A stretch of DNA of 64,000 nt, from contig NZ_CP095481.1 of assembly GCF_023023025.1 (NCBI RefSeq), positions 5,655,001 to 5,719,000 on the forward strand, read 5' to 3'. Of the stretch, positions 1 through 9,368 are shown piece after piece. Source of the stretch: Amycolatopsis sp. WQ 127309. GTDB taxonomy: Bacteria > Actinomycetota > Actinomycetes > Mycobacteriales > Pseudonocardiaceae. The notes under the pieces are model-generated. The model saw only the letters and a program-made list of their open reading frames with translations, was not told the origin of the DNA and searched no databases. The number at the start of each line of letters is the position of its first letter. Position 1 is the first letter of the stretch. The position numbers and the translations under genes were made by a program.

Positions 1-1413
1 GAGGCCGCCCGCCTGTGCCGTGCGCCGACCGCGGCCAATCTGTCCACAATGGACTACAACGTCGCCGACGGGCACCTGACCGGACACCCGCGGCTGGTGC
101 TCAACAAGGGCCGCGTCGGCTTCTCGGCGCTCGACCGGGCTCGCTACGCGCCGGAGGCCGGGGCCGACGTCCGGCTGCGCTGGTTCGCCGTCCACCCCGA
201 GCACGCCGAGTTCCGCTGCGTCGACGAGCTGAGCCGGGACGCCTTGCTGGCCGCCGAACTCGGCGACCTGCGCGCGGAGTTCGCCGGGCGGGCGCCCGAG
301 GACTACGTGTGGGTGCCGGTGCACCCGTGGCAGGCTGACGAAATCCTCGGCACGCTCTACGCCGCCGAGCTCGCCACCGGTGTCATGATCGACCTCGGCG
401 AGAGCGCCGACGGCTACCGCGCGCACCAGACGGTCCGGACGCTCGCGAACGTCAGCACGCCCGGCCGGCACGACGTCAAGACCGCGGTGTCGGTGCGCAA
501 CACGCTCGTCTACCGGGGGCTCAACTCCGCGGCCACGCTCGCCGGGCCGTCGGTGACGTCGTGGCTGCGCCGGGTCAGCGCCGGTGATCCGTTGCTGGCC
601 GAGAAGTACCGCTTCGGGCTGCTCGGCGAGGTCGCGAGCGTGTCGGTGAAGCACCCGCTGTTCGGGCACCTGGAGGAGCTGCCGTACCGGTTCCACGAGA
701 CCCTGGGCGCGTTGTGGCGGGAACCCCTCACCGCGCACCTGGCGGACGGGGAGCGCGCGATCTCGTTCGCCGCACTGCCTTATCGCGGGCCCGACGGCGT
801 CTCGGTGCTCGCCCACCTGATCGGCGACGGCGACCCGGCGGCGTGGCTGACGCGGCTGTTCGACCTGACGCTCACGCCGTTGCTGCAGTGGCTGCTGCGC
901 CACGGCGTCGGGTTCTGCCCGCACGGCCAGAACCTGATCCTCGTCGCCGACGCCGCCGGTGTGCCGCAGCGGGTGCTGATCAAGGACTTCGCCCAGGGCG
1001 TCGACCTGCTCGACGAACAGCTCGAAAGCTACGAAAGCCTCCCGCCCGAGGCGGCCGCCGACATGCTGCGCTGGCCCGCGCACCTGCTCGCGCAGTCGCT
1101 GTTCAGCTCGGTGTTCTCCGGGCAGTTCCGGTTCTGGGCCGAGGTTCTCCTCGACGAGCTGGGCCTGCCGCGGGCGAGGTTCTGGGCGCCGGTGCGCGAG
1201 ATCGTCGGCCGCTACCGCGACGAGAACCCGGACGTCGCCGCGCGGTTCGACGCGTGCCGGCTGTTCGCGCCGGACGTCGAGCGCGTCACGCTCAACCGCG
1301 AGCACTTCGCCGGGCAGGGCTTCGACAAGGTGGAGCGCGACGACGAGTTCGACGTCCGCTTCGGCCGGGTGCCGAACCCGCTGCACCGCGCGGATCCCGG
1401 CGGCGCGTGGTGA
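1..1413 (+). CDS. IucA/IucC family siderophore synthetase (5' end outside window)
   Basis: NRPS-independent siderophore synthetase, the family that adenylates a carboxylate (often citrate) and condenses it with an amine or hydroxylamine. The frame is open from base 1, so the N-terminus lies outside; 470 residues are visible. Family signatures are present: GHLTGHPRLVLNKGRVG (visible residues 24-40; the usual GHPxHPxxKxRxG region), HPWQ near residue 109, SVRNTLVYRG near 165, and the C-terminal CPHGQNLILV block near 307. It ends in TGA at 1411-1413 and overlaps the next gene by 4 nt (GTGA), so the two are translationally coupled. Which siderophore is made cannot be read from this end of the locus. 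Family assignment is secure; substrate is unknown. Confidence 0.93.
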   Translation, partial: EAARLCRAPTAANLSTMDYNVADGHLTGHPRLVLNKGRVGFSALDRARYAPEAGADVRLRWFAVHPEHAEFRCVDELSRDALLAAELGDLRAEFAGRAPEDYVWVPVHPWQADEILGTLYAAELATGVMIDLGESADGYRAHQTVRTLANVSTPGRHDVKTAVSVRNTLVYRGLNSAATLAGPSVTSWLRRVSAGDPLLAEKYRFGLLGEVASVSVKHPLFGHLEELPYRFHETLGALWREPLTAHLADGERAISFAALPYRGPDGVSVLAHLIGDGDPAAWLTRLFDLTLTPLLQWLLRHGVGFCPHGQNLILVADAAGVPQRVLIKDFAQGVDLLDEQLESYESLPPEAAADMLRWPAHLLAQSLFSSVFSGQFRFWAEVLLDELGLPRARFWAPVREIVGRYRDENPDVAARFDACRLFAPDVERVTLNREHFAGQGFDKVERDDEFDVRFGRVPNPLHRADPGGAW

Positions 1414-2723
1414 CGCCGTTCGCGCGCCCGGCCGGCCCGCGGTCGCTGGCCGCCCGGCGCGCGGCGGCCGTGACCGGGGAAGGTGTGCTGCGCGGCGTAC
1501 TCGCCGAGGACGGCGCGCGGCTGCTCCTGCTGGTGCCCGACCCGCACGCCCGCTTCGCCGCCGTCGAGCTGGCCGCGCCGTTCGCCGCCGACGTCCTCAC
1601 CGACGGCTACGGCGTCTGCAGCTACGTCTTCGCGTGGACGCCCGAGCGCGCGGCGCTGCCGGAGTCCGGCGCGCTCGGTGGCTACCTGGAAGGCTACGGC
1701 GACCTGCGGATGCGGCCGGACGCGGCGAGCGCGATCCCGCTCGGCGACCGGACGTGGGCGGTGGTGTGCGACGCCGAGTGGCCGTCCGGGCCGGCCGCGG
1801 AGCTGGCCCCGCGCGAGGTGCTGCGCGGACAGCTCGAAGCGCTCGAAGGGCTCGGGCTGGTGCCGTCGGTCGGCATCGAGCACGAGGTGGTGTTCCGCGA
1901 CGCGGCCGGCGCGCCGCTCACCGCGCACGGCGTCGACTACGCGGTCGGCGGCACCGAACGCCTGGCGCCGCTGCTGCGCGACCTGCGGGTGGCGCTCGAC
2001 GAGGCCGGGCTGGGCGTCGAGTCGGCGCGCGCGGAGTGCCACCCGGGCCAGTACGAGATCGTGCTGCGCCACCGCGACGCCCTCGCCGCCTGCGACGACG
2101 TCCTGCTGCAGCAGCTGATCGTCCGCCGGGTCGCGGCGCGCCACGGCGTCACCGCCGACTACCTCGCGGCGCCCGCGCCCGGCCAGGGCAACTCGGGGCA
2201 CGTCCACCTGTCACTGTCCGCCGTGGACGGTTCCGGGCCGGACCTGCTGGGCGGGTTCCTGGCGGGCGTGCTGCGGGACGCGCGGGCGCTGACGGCCGTG
2301 TGGGCGCCGACGTGGAACGGCTACGTCCGGCTGCGGACGGCGCCGTTCTCCCCGCGCGAGATCCGCTGGGGCCACGACGACCGGACGTCATCGGTCCGCG
2401 TGGCCGGGCCCGCGGCGAACCGCCGCCTCGAGTTCCGCTTCCCGGGCGCCGACGCCCAGCCCCACCTGGTCGTCGCGGCCCTGCTGGCGGCCGGGCGGTT
2501 CGGGCTGGAGGAGGGCCTGACGCCGCCGCCGGCCGGGACGACCGCGGCCGAGCTGGCGACGTCGCCGTGGGAGGCGCTGGCGCTGATCTCGGACGGCCGG
2601 GCCGGCAAGCTGCTCGGCGTGGACGTCGCGGCGCAGCTGACGGCGTTGCTCACGGAGGAGATCGAGTCCGGTCTGGACGCGGTGACCGACTGGCAGCGGC
2701 GCCGGGGAGCCCTCCGGGCCTGA
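1410..2723 (+). CDS. Glutamine synthetase-like ATP-dependent ligase coupled to siderophore synthetase
   Basis: A 437-residue member of the glutamine synthetase fold, which joins an amine to a carboxylate through an acyl-phosphate. Visible active-site blocks are GIEHEVVF (about 155-162), ECHPGQYEI (about 209), [10 protein letters not shown] (about 261; the G-x-H-x-H metal and ATP region) and [11 protein letters not shown] (about 334). The start is taken as GTG 1410, overlapping the stop of the siderophore synthetase; a GTG one codon earlier is also possible. It is distant from housekeeping GlnA and closer in outline to gamma-glutamyl-amine ligases of the PuuA/FluG kind. Position and coupling suggest that it forms an amide bond in siderophore assembly or prepares its precursor; that role is inference. 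Confidence 0.85.
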   Translation: MTPFARPAGPRSLAARRAAAVTGEGVLRGVLAEDGARLLLLVPDPHARFAAVELAAPFAADVLTDGYGVCSYVFAWTPERAALPESGALGGYLEGYGDLRMRPDAASAIPLGDRTWAVVCDAEWPSGPAAELAPREVLRGQLEALEGLGLVPSVGIEHEVVFRDAAGAPLTAHGVDYAVGGTERLAPLLRDLRVALDEAGLGVESARAECHPGQYEIVLRHRDALAACDDVLLQQLIVRRVAARHGVTADYLAAPAPGQGNSGHVHLSLSAVDGSGPDLLGGFLAGVLRDARALTAVWAPTWNGYVRLRTAPFSPREIRWGHDDRTSSVRVAGPAANRRLEFRFPGADAQPHLVVAALLAAGRFGLEEGLTPPPAGTTAAELATSPWEALALISDGRAGKLLGVDVAAQLTALLTEEIESGLDAVTDWQRRRGALRA

Positions 2724-2787
2724 CCGTGCGCCCCTCTTCACCCGCTGGGGGTTGCGCGGCGGGCTCCGGGTGCGCAGGCTCGACACC

Positions 2788-4200
2788 GTGAGCGAGCACG
2801 AGTACGACCTCATCGTCATCGGTTCGGGCCCGGGTGGGCAGAAGGCCGCCATCGCGGCCGCGAAACTGGGCAAGAAGGTGGCGGTCGTCGACCGGCACGA
2901 CATGGTCGGCGGGGTGTGCGTCAACACCGGCACGATCCCGTCCAAGACCCTGCGCGAAGCGGTGCTCTACCTGACCGGCATGAACCAGCGCGAGCTGTAC
3001 GGCGCCAGCTACCGGGTCAAGCAGGACATCACCATCGCCGACCTGCTGGCGCGCACCCACCACGTGGTCGGGCGCGAGGTCCAGGTGGTGCGCGCCCAGC
3101 TGATGCGCAACCACGTCGACCTGGTCGCCGGCCTCGGCTCGTTCGCCGACCCGCACACCGTGGTCGTCGACGGCAAGCACGCCGGGGACCGCCGGACGCT
3201 GACCGGGGACTACGTCGTGATCGCCACCGGCACCCGGCCCGCGCGGCCCGGGCACGTCGACTTCGACGCCGCCCGCGTGCTGGACTCCGACGAGATCCTG
3301 CGGCTCGAACAGATCCCGTCGTCGCTCGTCGTGGTCGGCGCGGGCGTGATCGGCATCGAGTACGCGTCGATGTTCGCCGCGCTCGGCTCGCGCGTCACCG
3401 TGGTCGAGCAGCGCGACCAGATGCTCGACTTCTGCGACCCCGAGATCGTGGAGTCGCTGAAGTTCCAGCTGCGCGACCTCGGCGTCACGTTCCGGTTCGG
3501 CGAGAAGGTCGCCGACGTCGCGGTGTCCGACGACGCGACGATCACCACCCTGGTCAGCGGCAAGCGCATCCCGGCCGACGGCGTGATGTACTCCGCCGGC
3601 CGCCAGGGCATGACCGGCTCGCTCGCGCTGGAGGCGGCCGGGCTGGCCGCGGACGAGCGCGGCCGGCTCGTCGTCGACGAGCACTACCGCACCGAGGTCC
3701 CGCACATCTACGCCGTCGGCGACGTGATCGGCTTCCCGGCGCTCGCGGCGACGTCGATGGACCAGGGCCGGCTCGCGGCCTACCACGCGTTCGGCGAGCC
3801 GGCGAACGGCCTCGGCGCGCTGCAGCCGATCGGCATCTACACGATCCCGGAGATCTCGTACGTCGGGGCGACTGAGGCCCAGCTGACGTCGTCGTCGGTG
3901 CCCTACGAGGTCGGCATCGCCCGCTACCGCGAGCTCGCGCGCGGCCAGATCACCGGCGACAGCTACGGCATGCTGAAGCTGCTGGTGTCCACGAAGGACC
4001 GGAAGCTGCTGGGCGTGCACGTGTTCGGCACGGGCGCGACCGACCTGGTCCACATCGGACAGGCGGTGATGGGCTGCGGCGGCACGGTCGACTACCTCGT
4101 CGACGCGGTGTTCAACTACCCGACGCTCTCGGAGGCCTACAAGGTGGCCGCGCTGGACGCCACCAACAAGATCCGCGCCCTGGACCGGTTCACCTCCTGA
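2788..4200 (+). CDS. sthA: Soluble pyridine nucleotide transhydrogenase (Si-specific)
   Basis: FAD enzyme moving hydride between NADPH and NAD+ in the cytoplasm. 470 residues. The FAD-binding [11 protein letters not shown] lies at residues 9-19, and a second nucleotide-binding fold with [17 protein letters not shown] near 184-200. Where lipoamide dehydrogenases have the redox CxxxxC pair, this protein reads [10 protein letters not shown], with only the first cysteine, the normal SthA pattern. The C-terminal [11 protein letters not shown] also fits SthA. Start GTG 2788 was chosen because the family begins just before YDLIVIG; an upstream TTG at 2752 is open but would add a non-conserved Arg-rich stretch. 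It stands alone, 64 bp after the siderophore genes. Confidence 0.93.
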   Translation: MSEHEYDLIVIGSGPGGQKAAIAAAKLGKKVAVVDRHDMVGGVCVNTGTIPSKTLREAVLYLTGMNQRELYGASYRVKQDITIADLLARTHHVVGREVQVVRAQLMRNHVDLVAGLGSFADPHTVVVDGKHAGDRRTLTGDYVVIATGTRPARPGHVDFDAARVLDSDEILRLEQIPSSLVVVGAGVIGIEYASMFAALGSRVTVVEQRDQMLDFCDPEIVESLKFQLRDLGVTFRFGEKVADVAVSDDATITTLVSGKRIPADGVMYSAGRQGMTGSLALEAAGLAADERGRLVVDEHYRTEVPHIYAVGDVIGFPALAATSMDQGRLAAYHAFGEPANGLGALQPIGIYTIPEISYVGATEAQLTSSSVPYEVGIARYRELARGQITGDSYGMLKLLVSTKDRKLLGVHVFGTGATDLVHIGQAVMGCGGTVDYLVDAVFNYPTLSEAYKVAALDATNKIRALDRFTS

Positions 4201-4253
4201 CGCCCCATCCGCACCACCCGTCCCACCCGCCGCGAACGCGTTTGACACCCCAA

Positions 4254-4269
4254 TAGAACATGTGTTCGA
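4254..4269 (+). promoter_or_regulatory. LexA SOS box upstream of the radical SAM gene
   Basis: The 16-mer TAGAACATGTGTTCGA differs in one base from the actinobacterial/mycobacterial LexA site TCGAAC-N4-GTTCGA. A TTGACA at 4242-4247 just upstream could be the -35. The site lies 9 nt before the preferred GTG start (4278), where LexA would block transcription. The only gene it can serve is the plus-strand radical SAM gene. Binding is inferred. Confidence 0.72.
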
Positions 4270-4277
4270 CTGCCGGG

Positions 4278-6188
4278 GTGCGATGGGATCGGCAGCGAGC
4301 AGGGGAGGGTGAGCCGGCACTGCCCGGGCTGGAAGGCCTGGTGCGTTCCGTGCGGTCACCGGAATTCGACGGCGTCACCTTTCACGAGGTGAACGCCCGC
4401 TCGGTGCTGAACAAGGTGCCTGCCGGCTCCGGGGTGCCGTTCAGCTGGACGGTCAACCCGTACCGCGGCTGCTCCCACGCCTGTACCTACTGCCTGGAGG
4501 GCGGCACCCGGATCCTGCTCGCCGACGGCCGGACGCGAGCGCTGTCGGAGCTGAAGGCCGGCGACGCGATCTACGGCACCCGCGGCCACGGCGCGGCCCG
4601 GCGGCTGGTGCCGACCACGGTGCTCGCGCACTGGACGACGGTGCGCGACGCCTACCGCGTCACCCTCGACGACGGCACGCGGCTCGTCGCGAGCGGCGAT
4701 CACCGGTTCCTCACCTCGAAGGGCTGGAAGCACGTCACCGGCAGCAAGCTCGGCGCCGCCCAGCGGCCGCACCTGACCCCCGGGGCGGAGCTGATCGGCG
4801 TCGGCCGGTTCGCGCCGACGCCCGACGAGACGCTCGGCTACCGCGCCGGCTACCTGTGCGGGATGCTGCGCTCCGGCGGGTTCGGCGCGGAGGCGGACGC
4901 GGCCGCGCGGGCGCTGGAGTACCTGCCCGACTTCGGGGCGTCGGTCGGTTTCCTGAAGGTGCCCGCCGACCCGGACGCGCACTGGCGGCGCGGGTTCCTC
5001 GCCGGCGTCTTCGACCTCGCCGGCAGCCACGGCCGCGGGATGCTGTCCGTCGCGCACGACGAGCCGGAGATCGCCGACGCCTTCGCGGCCGCGCTCACCG
5101 CTTTCGGCTTCGCGCACCAGCTCGACGAAGTGCCGAAGTTCCCGACGCGCCAAGAGGTCCGGTTGCTCGGCGGCGCCGGCGAGGTCCTCCGGTTCCTGCA
5201 CCTGAGCAACCCGGCGGTCGCCTGGAAACGCTCGCTCGACGGCTCGGTGATCGGCGCCAGCCGGCGGCGCGTCGAGGCGATCGAGCCGCTGGGCCTGCAG
5301 CTCCCGCTGTTCGACATCACCACCGGCACCGGCGACTTCATCGCCGACGGCATGGTGTCGCACAACTGCTTCGCCCGGAACACCCACACCTACCTGGACT
5401 TCGACGCCGGCCGCGACTTCGACACCCAGGTCGTCGTCAAGGTCAACGCCCCGCAGGTGCTGGCGGCGCAGCTGAACCGGCCGTCCTGGCGGCGCGAGCC
5501 CGTCGCGATGGGCACCAACACCGACCCGTACCAGCGCGCGGAGGGCCGTTACGGGCTGATGCCGGGCATCATCACGGCGCTGGCGCGGTCCGGCACGCCG
5601 TTGTCGGTGCTCACGAAGGGCACCGTGCTGGCCCGGGACCTGCCGCTGCTGCAGCGCGTCGCGGCGGACGTCCCGGTCGGCCTCGCCGTGTCGATCGCGC
5701 TGCTCGACCGCGAGCTGCAGCACCGTCTCGAACCCGGCACGCCGAGCCCGCAGGCGCGGCTGGAGCTCGTCCGCAAGGCCCGTGAGGCCGGGCTGCCGTG
5801 CTCGGTACTGGTGGCGCCGGTGCTGCCGTGGCTGACCGACTCCGCCGAGGCCCTCGACGCGCTGTTCGCGCGGCTGGCCGAGGTGGGCGCGTCGAGCGTC
5901 ACGGTCATCCCGCTGCACCTGCGCCCGGGCGCCCGCGAGTGGTTCGGCCGCTGGCTGGCGGGCACGTACCCGGCGCTGGTCCCGCGCTACCGGGAGCTGT
6001 ACGCGAAAGGCAGCTACGTGCAGAAGGCGTACCGCGAGCGGCTCGGCGAGCGGGTGGCGCCGCTGCTGCGACGGCACGGGCTGGCCCCGAAGACGGGGTA
6101 CGAGGTACGGACACCGGAGCCGCCGGAGCCGCCGGTGCCGTCGCGGGGGGAGGACGTACCGCCCGCCGAACAGCTGCGGTTGCTGTGA
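4278..6188 (+). CDS. Rv2578c-family radical SAM protein interrupted by an intein
   Basis: SPASM-less radical SAM protein of the Rv2578c/SplB-like type. The precursor is 636 residues; removing the 292-residue intein (4491-5366) leaves a 344-residue enzyme. The cluster-binding motif CxxxCxxC is assembled only after splicing: CSHACTY from the N-extein joined to CFARN from the C-extein. Downstream radical SAM blocks include GTNTDPYQRAE and VLTKGT. GTG 4278 (VRWDRQRA) was chosen over ATG 4260 because the family begins at this sequence and the ATG lies inside the SOS box. A Pro/Glu-rich tail ends the protein. Substrate is unknown. The SOS box suggests a DNA-damage-linked role, so the intein must splice before the protein can help. 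Confidence 0.92.
   Translation: MRWDRQRAGEGEPALPGLEGLVRSVRSPEFDGVTFHEVNARSVLNKVPAGSGVPFSWTVNPYRGCSHACTYCLEGGTRILLADGRTRALSELKAGDAIYGTRGHGAARRLVPTTVLAHWTTVRDAYRVTLDDGTRLVASGDHRFLTSKGWKHVTGSKLGAAQRPHLTPGAELIGVGRFAPTPDETLGYRAGYLCGMLRSGGFGAEADAAARALEYLPDFGASVGFLKVPADPDAHWRRGFLAGVFDLAGSHGRGMLSVAHDEPEIADAFAAALTAFGFAHQLDEVPKFPTRQEVRLLGGAGEVLRFLHLSNPAVAWKRSLDGSVIGASRRRVEAIEPLGLQLPLFDITTGTGDFIADGMVSHNCFARNTHTYLDFDAGRDFDTQVVVKVNAPQVLAAQLNRPSWRREPVAMGTNTDPYQRAEGRYGLMPGIITALARSGTPLSVLTKGTVLARDLPLLQRVAADVPVGLAVSIALLDRELQHRLEPGTPSPQARLELVRKAREAGLPCSVLVAPVLPWLTDSAEALDALFARLAEVGASSVTVIPLHLRPGAREWFGRWLAGTYPALVPRYRELYAKGSYVQKAYRERLGERVAPLLRRHGLAPKTGYEVRTPEPPEPPVPSRGEDVPPAEQLRLL
4491..5366 (+). other. Intein (292 aa) with degenerate LAGLIDADG endonuclease
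   Basis: In-frame protein splicing element. It begins with Cys (CLEGGTRILLADGR, block A), has the block B SGDHRFLT with its His, and ends with block F LFDITTGTGDFIADG and block G VSHN followed by the +1 nucleophile Cys (tgc 5367). Between the splicing blocks are two LAGLIDADG-like helices, LCGMLRSGG (about residue 124 of the intein) and LAGVFDLAG (about 172). The last acidic residue of each helix, which binds the catalytic metal, is replaced (by Gly and Ala), so the endonuclease is probably dead while all splicing residues look intact. Its insertion point is the third cysteine of the host iron-sulfur motif. Confidence 0.92.
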
Positions 6189-6528
6189 CGGCCTCGCGGT
6201 GCCCTGTCACGGCGGAGCGCGTCCGGTGCTCACTCAGCGGGACGGCTCCCGCTCGCTGGGCGATTCCGGCTACTCTGATGGCCCAGTGGGTCAGCGTCCG
6301 CACCGAGTCCTTTGACTGTCCTTTATGGACCACGATTGCGGTACGTGATCCTCCCACCGGGCGGCCGTGTGAGTGAGGCCGTCACCCCCGACAACCGTGA
6401 CACTGCACCGTTCGCCGTAACCCGGCGGGTGGTGTCGGGTGCTTGCGGGAAAATGTCCGATCGTGTCGTTGTCGGGCGCCCTCACCGACGCCTAACGTCG
6501 AAGGGATCGATCCGAAAGGAGCCGGACG
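6189..6528. other. Intergenic region before merB-like gene
   Basis: 340 bp with no convincing gene; the small open frames here lack codon bias and ribosome binding sites. The only elements I can point to are the promoter-like sequence at 6469-6498 and the ribosome binding site of the next gene. Confidence 0.5.
6469..6498 (+). promoter_or_regulatory. Candidate promoter of merB-like gene
   Basis: TTGTCG (6469-6474), an 18-bp spacer, and TAACGT (6493-6498) match an actinobacterial sigma-A-type promoter. It lies 31 bp before the TTG start at 6529. Confidence 0.45.
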
Positions 6529-7131
6529 TTGACGACCTCGCAGACCGACCGTGTCGCGGCGGCCCGGCTCGCCTGGGCCGCGCTGAAGCTGACCCGGGCC
6601 GGCCGGCACCCGGTGGGCGTCGACCGGCTCGCCGGGACCGTCGGCGTCACCCCGGCCGAAGCGCGCCGGCTCGTCGAGCTGATCGGCTTCACCCTGCACC
6701 GCGACCTCGTCTCGACCGGACCCGCGCCGCGCGGGAGCCACCAGCGGCTCGAGCCCGCCGAAGGCACCCTCGGGGCAGGCCCGGACGGCTCCGTCGACAT
6801 GTTCCTGCTGGCCCTGGCGACCAACGAGCGCGTGCACGCCGTCGCGACCTGCCCGGTCACCGGCACCCGCATCCGGATCGAGCTCACCCCGTGGGGGATC
6901 CTGCAGGCCGACCCGGCCTCCGCCGTCGTCGCCGCGGTCGACCTCGGCTTCGACCTCGACCGCGTGGACGCCGTCGCCTGCGCCGGGCAGCCGTTCTTCG
7001 CATCGGCGTCGGCGGCCGCGAACTGGCTGGTCTCGCACCCCGGCGGGCGGATCTACCAGGTCGCCGCCTACCTCGCCCAGGCCCACCGGCTGGTGGCCGC
7101 GCTGGAGGCCCGCCCCAAGTTCGTGCTCTGA
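6529..7131 (+). CDS. Organomercurial lyase (MerB)-like protein
   Basis: 200 residues. The C-terminal half follows the alkylmercury lyase pattern: ATCPVTGTRI (about 105-114), then ACAGQPFFASASAAANWLVS (about 154-173) and HPGG, so both cysteines that attack the carbon-mercury bond in MerB have counterparts. The N-terminal part contains a winged-helix-like segment. The start is a TTG preceded by GAAAGGAG (6513-6520) at good spacing. There is no merR, merA or merT next to it, so a true mercury role is uncertain; solitary MerB-like proteins are common in actinomycetes. Assignment to the family is fairly firm; enzymatic activity is unproven. Confidence 0.75.
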   Translation: MTTSQTDRVAAARLAWAALKLTRAGRHPVGVDRLAGTVGVTPAEARRLVELIGFTLHRDLVSTGPAPRGSHQRLEPAEGTLGAGPDGSVDMFLLALATNERVHAVATCPVTGTRIRIELTPWGILQADPASAVVAAVDLGFDLDRVDAVACAGQPFFASASAAANWLVSHPGGRIYQVAAYLAQAHRLVAALEARPKFVL

Positions 7132-7236
7132 CGCCGGGACCGCGGAGCAAGTCAAACCTGCCGACGTCGTAGGCTGGGTGGTTCGTTAGCCTTTCCAGGC
7201 AGCGAGAACCGCCCATGTCGAAGGAGAGCAGTCGCA

Positions 7237-9015
7237 GTGCTCCGCACTCACAACGCCGGCACCCTGCGTGCCGAGCAGGCCGGACAGACCGTCACCCTCA
7301 CCGGATGGGTGGCCCGGCGGCGAGATCACGGCGGCGTCATCTTCATCGACCTCCGCGACGCCAGCGGTGTGGCCCAGGTCGTCTTCCGCGAGGGCGAGAT
7401 GGCCGAGCGCGCCCACGCGCTGCGCTCGGAGTTCTGCGTCAAGATCGTCGGTGAGGTCGCGAAGCGCCCCGACGGCAACGCGAACGCCGAGATCCCGACC
7501 GGCGAGATCGAGGTCCTCGCGACCGAGCTCGAGGTGCTGTCCGAGGCCGCGCCGCTGCCGTTCCCGATCGACGACCGGGTCGACGTCGGCGAGGAGATCC
7601 GCCTCAAGCACCGCTACCTGGACCTGCGCCGCAGCGGCCCGGCCGCGGCGATGCGGCTGCGCAGCGAGGTCAGCCGCGCCGCCCGCGAGGTGCTGCACGA
7701 GCAGGACTTCGTCGAGATCGAGACGCCGACGATGACCCGCTCCACCCCGGAAGGCGCCCGCGACTTCGTGATCCCGGCCCGGCTCAAGCCCGGGTCCTGG
7801 TACGCCCTGCCGCAGTCGCCGCAGCTGTTCAAGCAGCTGCTCATGGTCGGCGGCATGGAGCGGTACTACCAGATCGCGCGCTGCTACCGGGACGAGGACT
7901 TCCGCGCCGACCGGCAGCCGGAGTTCACCCAGCTCGACATCGAGATGAGCTTCGTCGAGCAGGACGACGTCATCAAGGTCGGCGAGGACATCGTCACCGC
8001 GCTGTGGAAGCTGATCGGGCACGAGATCCCGCGGCCGATCCCGCGCATCACCTACCTCGAGTCGATGGCCAAGTACGGCTCGGACAAGCCGGACCTGCGC
8101 TTCGACCTCGAGATCACCGACATGACGGAGTTCTTCGCCGACACGCCGTTCCGCGTGTTCCAGGCGCCCTATGTCGGCGCGGTCGTGATGGCGGGCGGCG
8201 CTTCGCAGCCGCGTCGCCAGCTCGACGCGTGGCAGGAGTGGGCCAAGCAGCGCGGCGCGCGCGGCCTCGCGTACATCCTCGTCAACGAGGACGGCACGCT
8301 GGGCGGTCCGGTCGCCAAGAACCTGTCCGAGACCGAGCGCGAGAACGTCGCCGCCGCCGCGGGCGCGAAGGCCGGCGACTGCGTCTTCTTCGCCGCCGGC
8401 AAGGCCGCGAGCACGCAGCCGCTGCTCGGCGCCGCGCGTGACGAGATCGGCAAGCGCCTCGGCCTGATCGACGAGGACGCCTGGTCGTTCGTGTGGGTCG
8501 TCGACGCCCCGCTGTTCGCGCCGGTCGAGGACATCGGCGACGACGTCGCCGTCGGTTCCGGCAAGTGGACCGCCGTGCACCACGCGTTCACCTCGCCGAC
8601 CCCGGAGTGGATCGACAAGTTCGAGCAGGACCCGGGCAACGCCCTGGCCTACGCCTACGACATCGTCTGCAACGGCAACGAGATCGGCGGTGGCTCGATC
8701 CGTATCCACCGCGGCGACGTGCAGAAGCGCGTCTTCTCGCTGATGGGCCTCGGCGAGGAAGAAGCGCAGGAGAAGTTCGGCTTCCTGCTCGACGCCTTCG
8801 CGTTCGGCCCGCCGCCGCACGGCGGCATCGCGTTCGGCTGGGACCGCATCGTCATGCTGCTGGCCAAGGCCGACTCGCTGCGTGACGTGATCGCGTTCCC
8901 GAAGACCGGCGGCGGCTACGACCCGCTGACCGCGGCGCCCGCGCCGATCACCGCGCAGCAGCGCAAGGAGGCCGGCATCGACGCGAAGCCGGCCGCCCCC
9001 GCCCCGCAGCACTGA
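7237..9015 (+). CDS. aspS: Aspartyl-tRNA synthetase (probably non-discriminating)
   Basis: Charges tRNA-Asp in the cytoplasm; 592 residues, normal bacterial length. An N-terminal OB-fold anticodon domain (about 1-110) is followed by the class II core: motif 2 [19 protein letters not shown], a GAD insertion domain, and motif 3 [13 protein letters not shown]. The start GTG 7237 has AAGGAGA at 7221-7227. Residue 31 is His (RRRDHGG); enzymes specific for tRNA-Asp usually have Leu there, while His31 is known from the non-discriminating Pseudomonas enzyme that also charges tRNA-Asn. That implies reliance on GatCAB for Asn-tRNA, which is inference. A perfect hairpin follows the gene. Confidence 0.96.
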   Translation: MLRTHNAGTLRAEQAGQTVTLTGWVARRRDHGGVIFIDLRDASGVAQVVFREGEMAERAHALRSEFCVKIVGEVAKRPDGNANAEIPTGEIEVLATELEVLSEAAPLPFPIDDRVDVGEEIRLKHRYLDLRRSGPAAAMRLRSEVSRAAREVLHEQDFVEIETPTMTRSTPEGARDFVIPARLKPGSWYALPQSPQLFKQLLMVGGMERYYQIARCYRDEDFRADRQPEFTQLDIEMSFVEQDDVIKVGEDIVTALWKLIGHEIPRPIPRITYLESMAKYGSDKPDLRFDLEITDMTEFFADTPFRVFQAPYVGAVVMAGGASQPRRQLDAWQEWAKQRGARGLAYILVNEDGTLGGPVAKNLSETERENVAAAAGAKAGDCVFFAAGKAASTQPLLGAARDEIGKRLGLIDEDAWSFVWVVDAPLFAPVEDIGDDVAVGSGKWTAVHHAFTSPTPEWIDKFEQDPGNALAYAYDIVCNGNEIGGGSIRIHRGDVQKRVFSLMGLGEEEAQEKFGFLLDAFAFGPPPHGGIAFGWDRIVMLLAKADSLRDVIAFPKTGGGYDPLTAAPAPITAQQRKEAGIDAKPAAPAPQH

Positions 9016-9021
9016 TCGCCG

Positions 9022-9052
9022 CCGGGCACCCGCGGGTCTCGCGGGTGCCCGG
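9022..9052 (+). terminator. Rho-independent-type hairpin after aspS
   Basis: A perfect 13-bp stem (CCGGGCACCCGCG pairing with 9040-9052) with loop GGTCT, starting 7 nt after the aspS stop. No T-tract, as usual for actinomycete terminators. Confidence 0.75.
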
Positions 9053-9354
9053 TGACGCTCGACGCCGTGTTCCGGATCGGCGTACCGTCGCTGGTCGTGC
9101 GGTGTTTGCCGGTCCGCTGACGACAACGTCGGCACCGGCGGCCGCGGGGGAGTGGGCACGTGTTCCCGAGCAGCGGGCCGGTACGGCGAGAGCGTTCTCG
9201 GAATCGTTGCAGCAGCGGCCATTGTGTTGATCCCGAGCGGAACTGGGCAACGTTCCCGGCAGGGGATGCGTCCGCGGTGTCGCGGGCGACTCGCATCCGG
9301 GCGGGATGCCCCTTGTTGTCCGGATGTCAGTAGTCATGGTTGCTCAGTCACGAG

Positions 9355-9360
9355 TAGGGT
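9355..9360 (+). promoter_or_regulatory. -10 element implying a leaderless mRNA
   Basis: TAGGGT, a strong actinobacterial -10, ends 8 nt before ATG 9369. Transcription starting 7-9 nt downstream would begin at or next to the start codon. No clear Shine-Dalgarno is seen at that ATG, which fits a leaderless transcript. A weak -35-like TTGCTC is at 9340. Confidence 0.45.
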
Positions 9361-9368
9361 CGGTGACA

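Noticed and set aside
6291..6485. Small minus-strand open frame of 64 residues in the gap before the merB-like gene
   Set aside because: No Shine-Dalgarno, no codon bias, and it covers the likely promoter of the merB-like gene.
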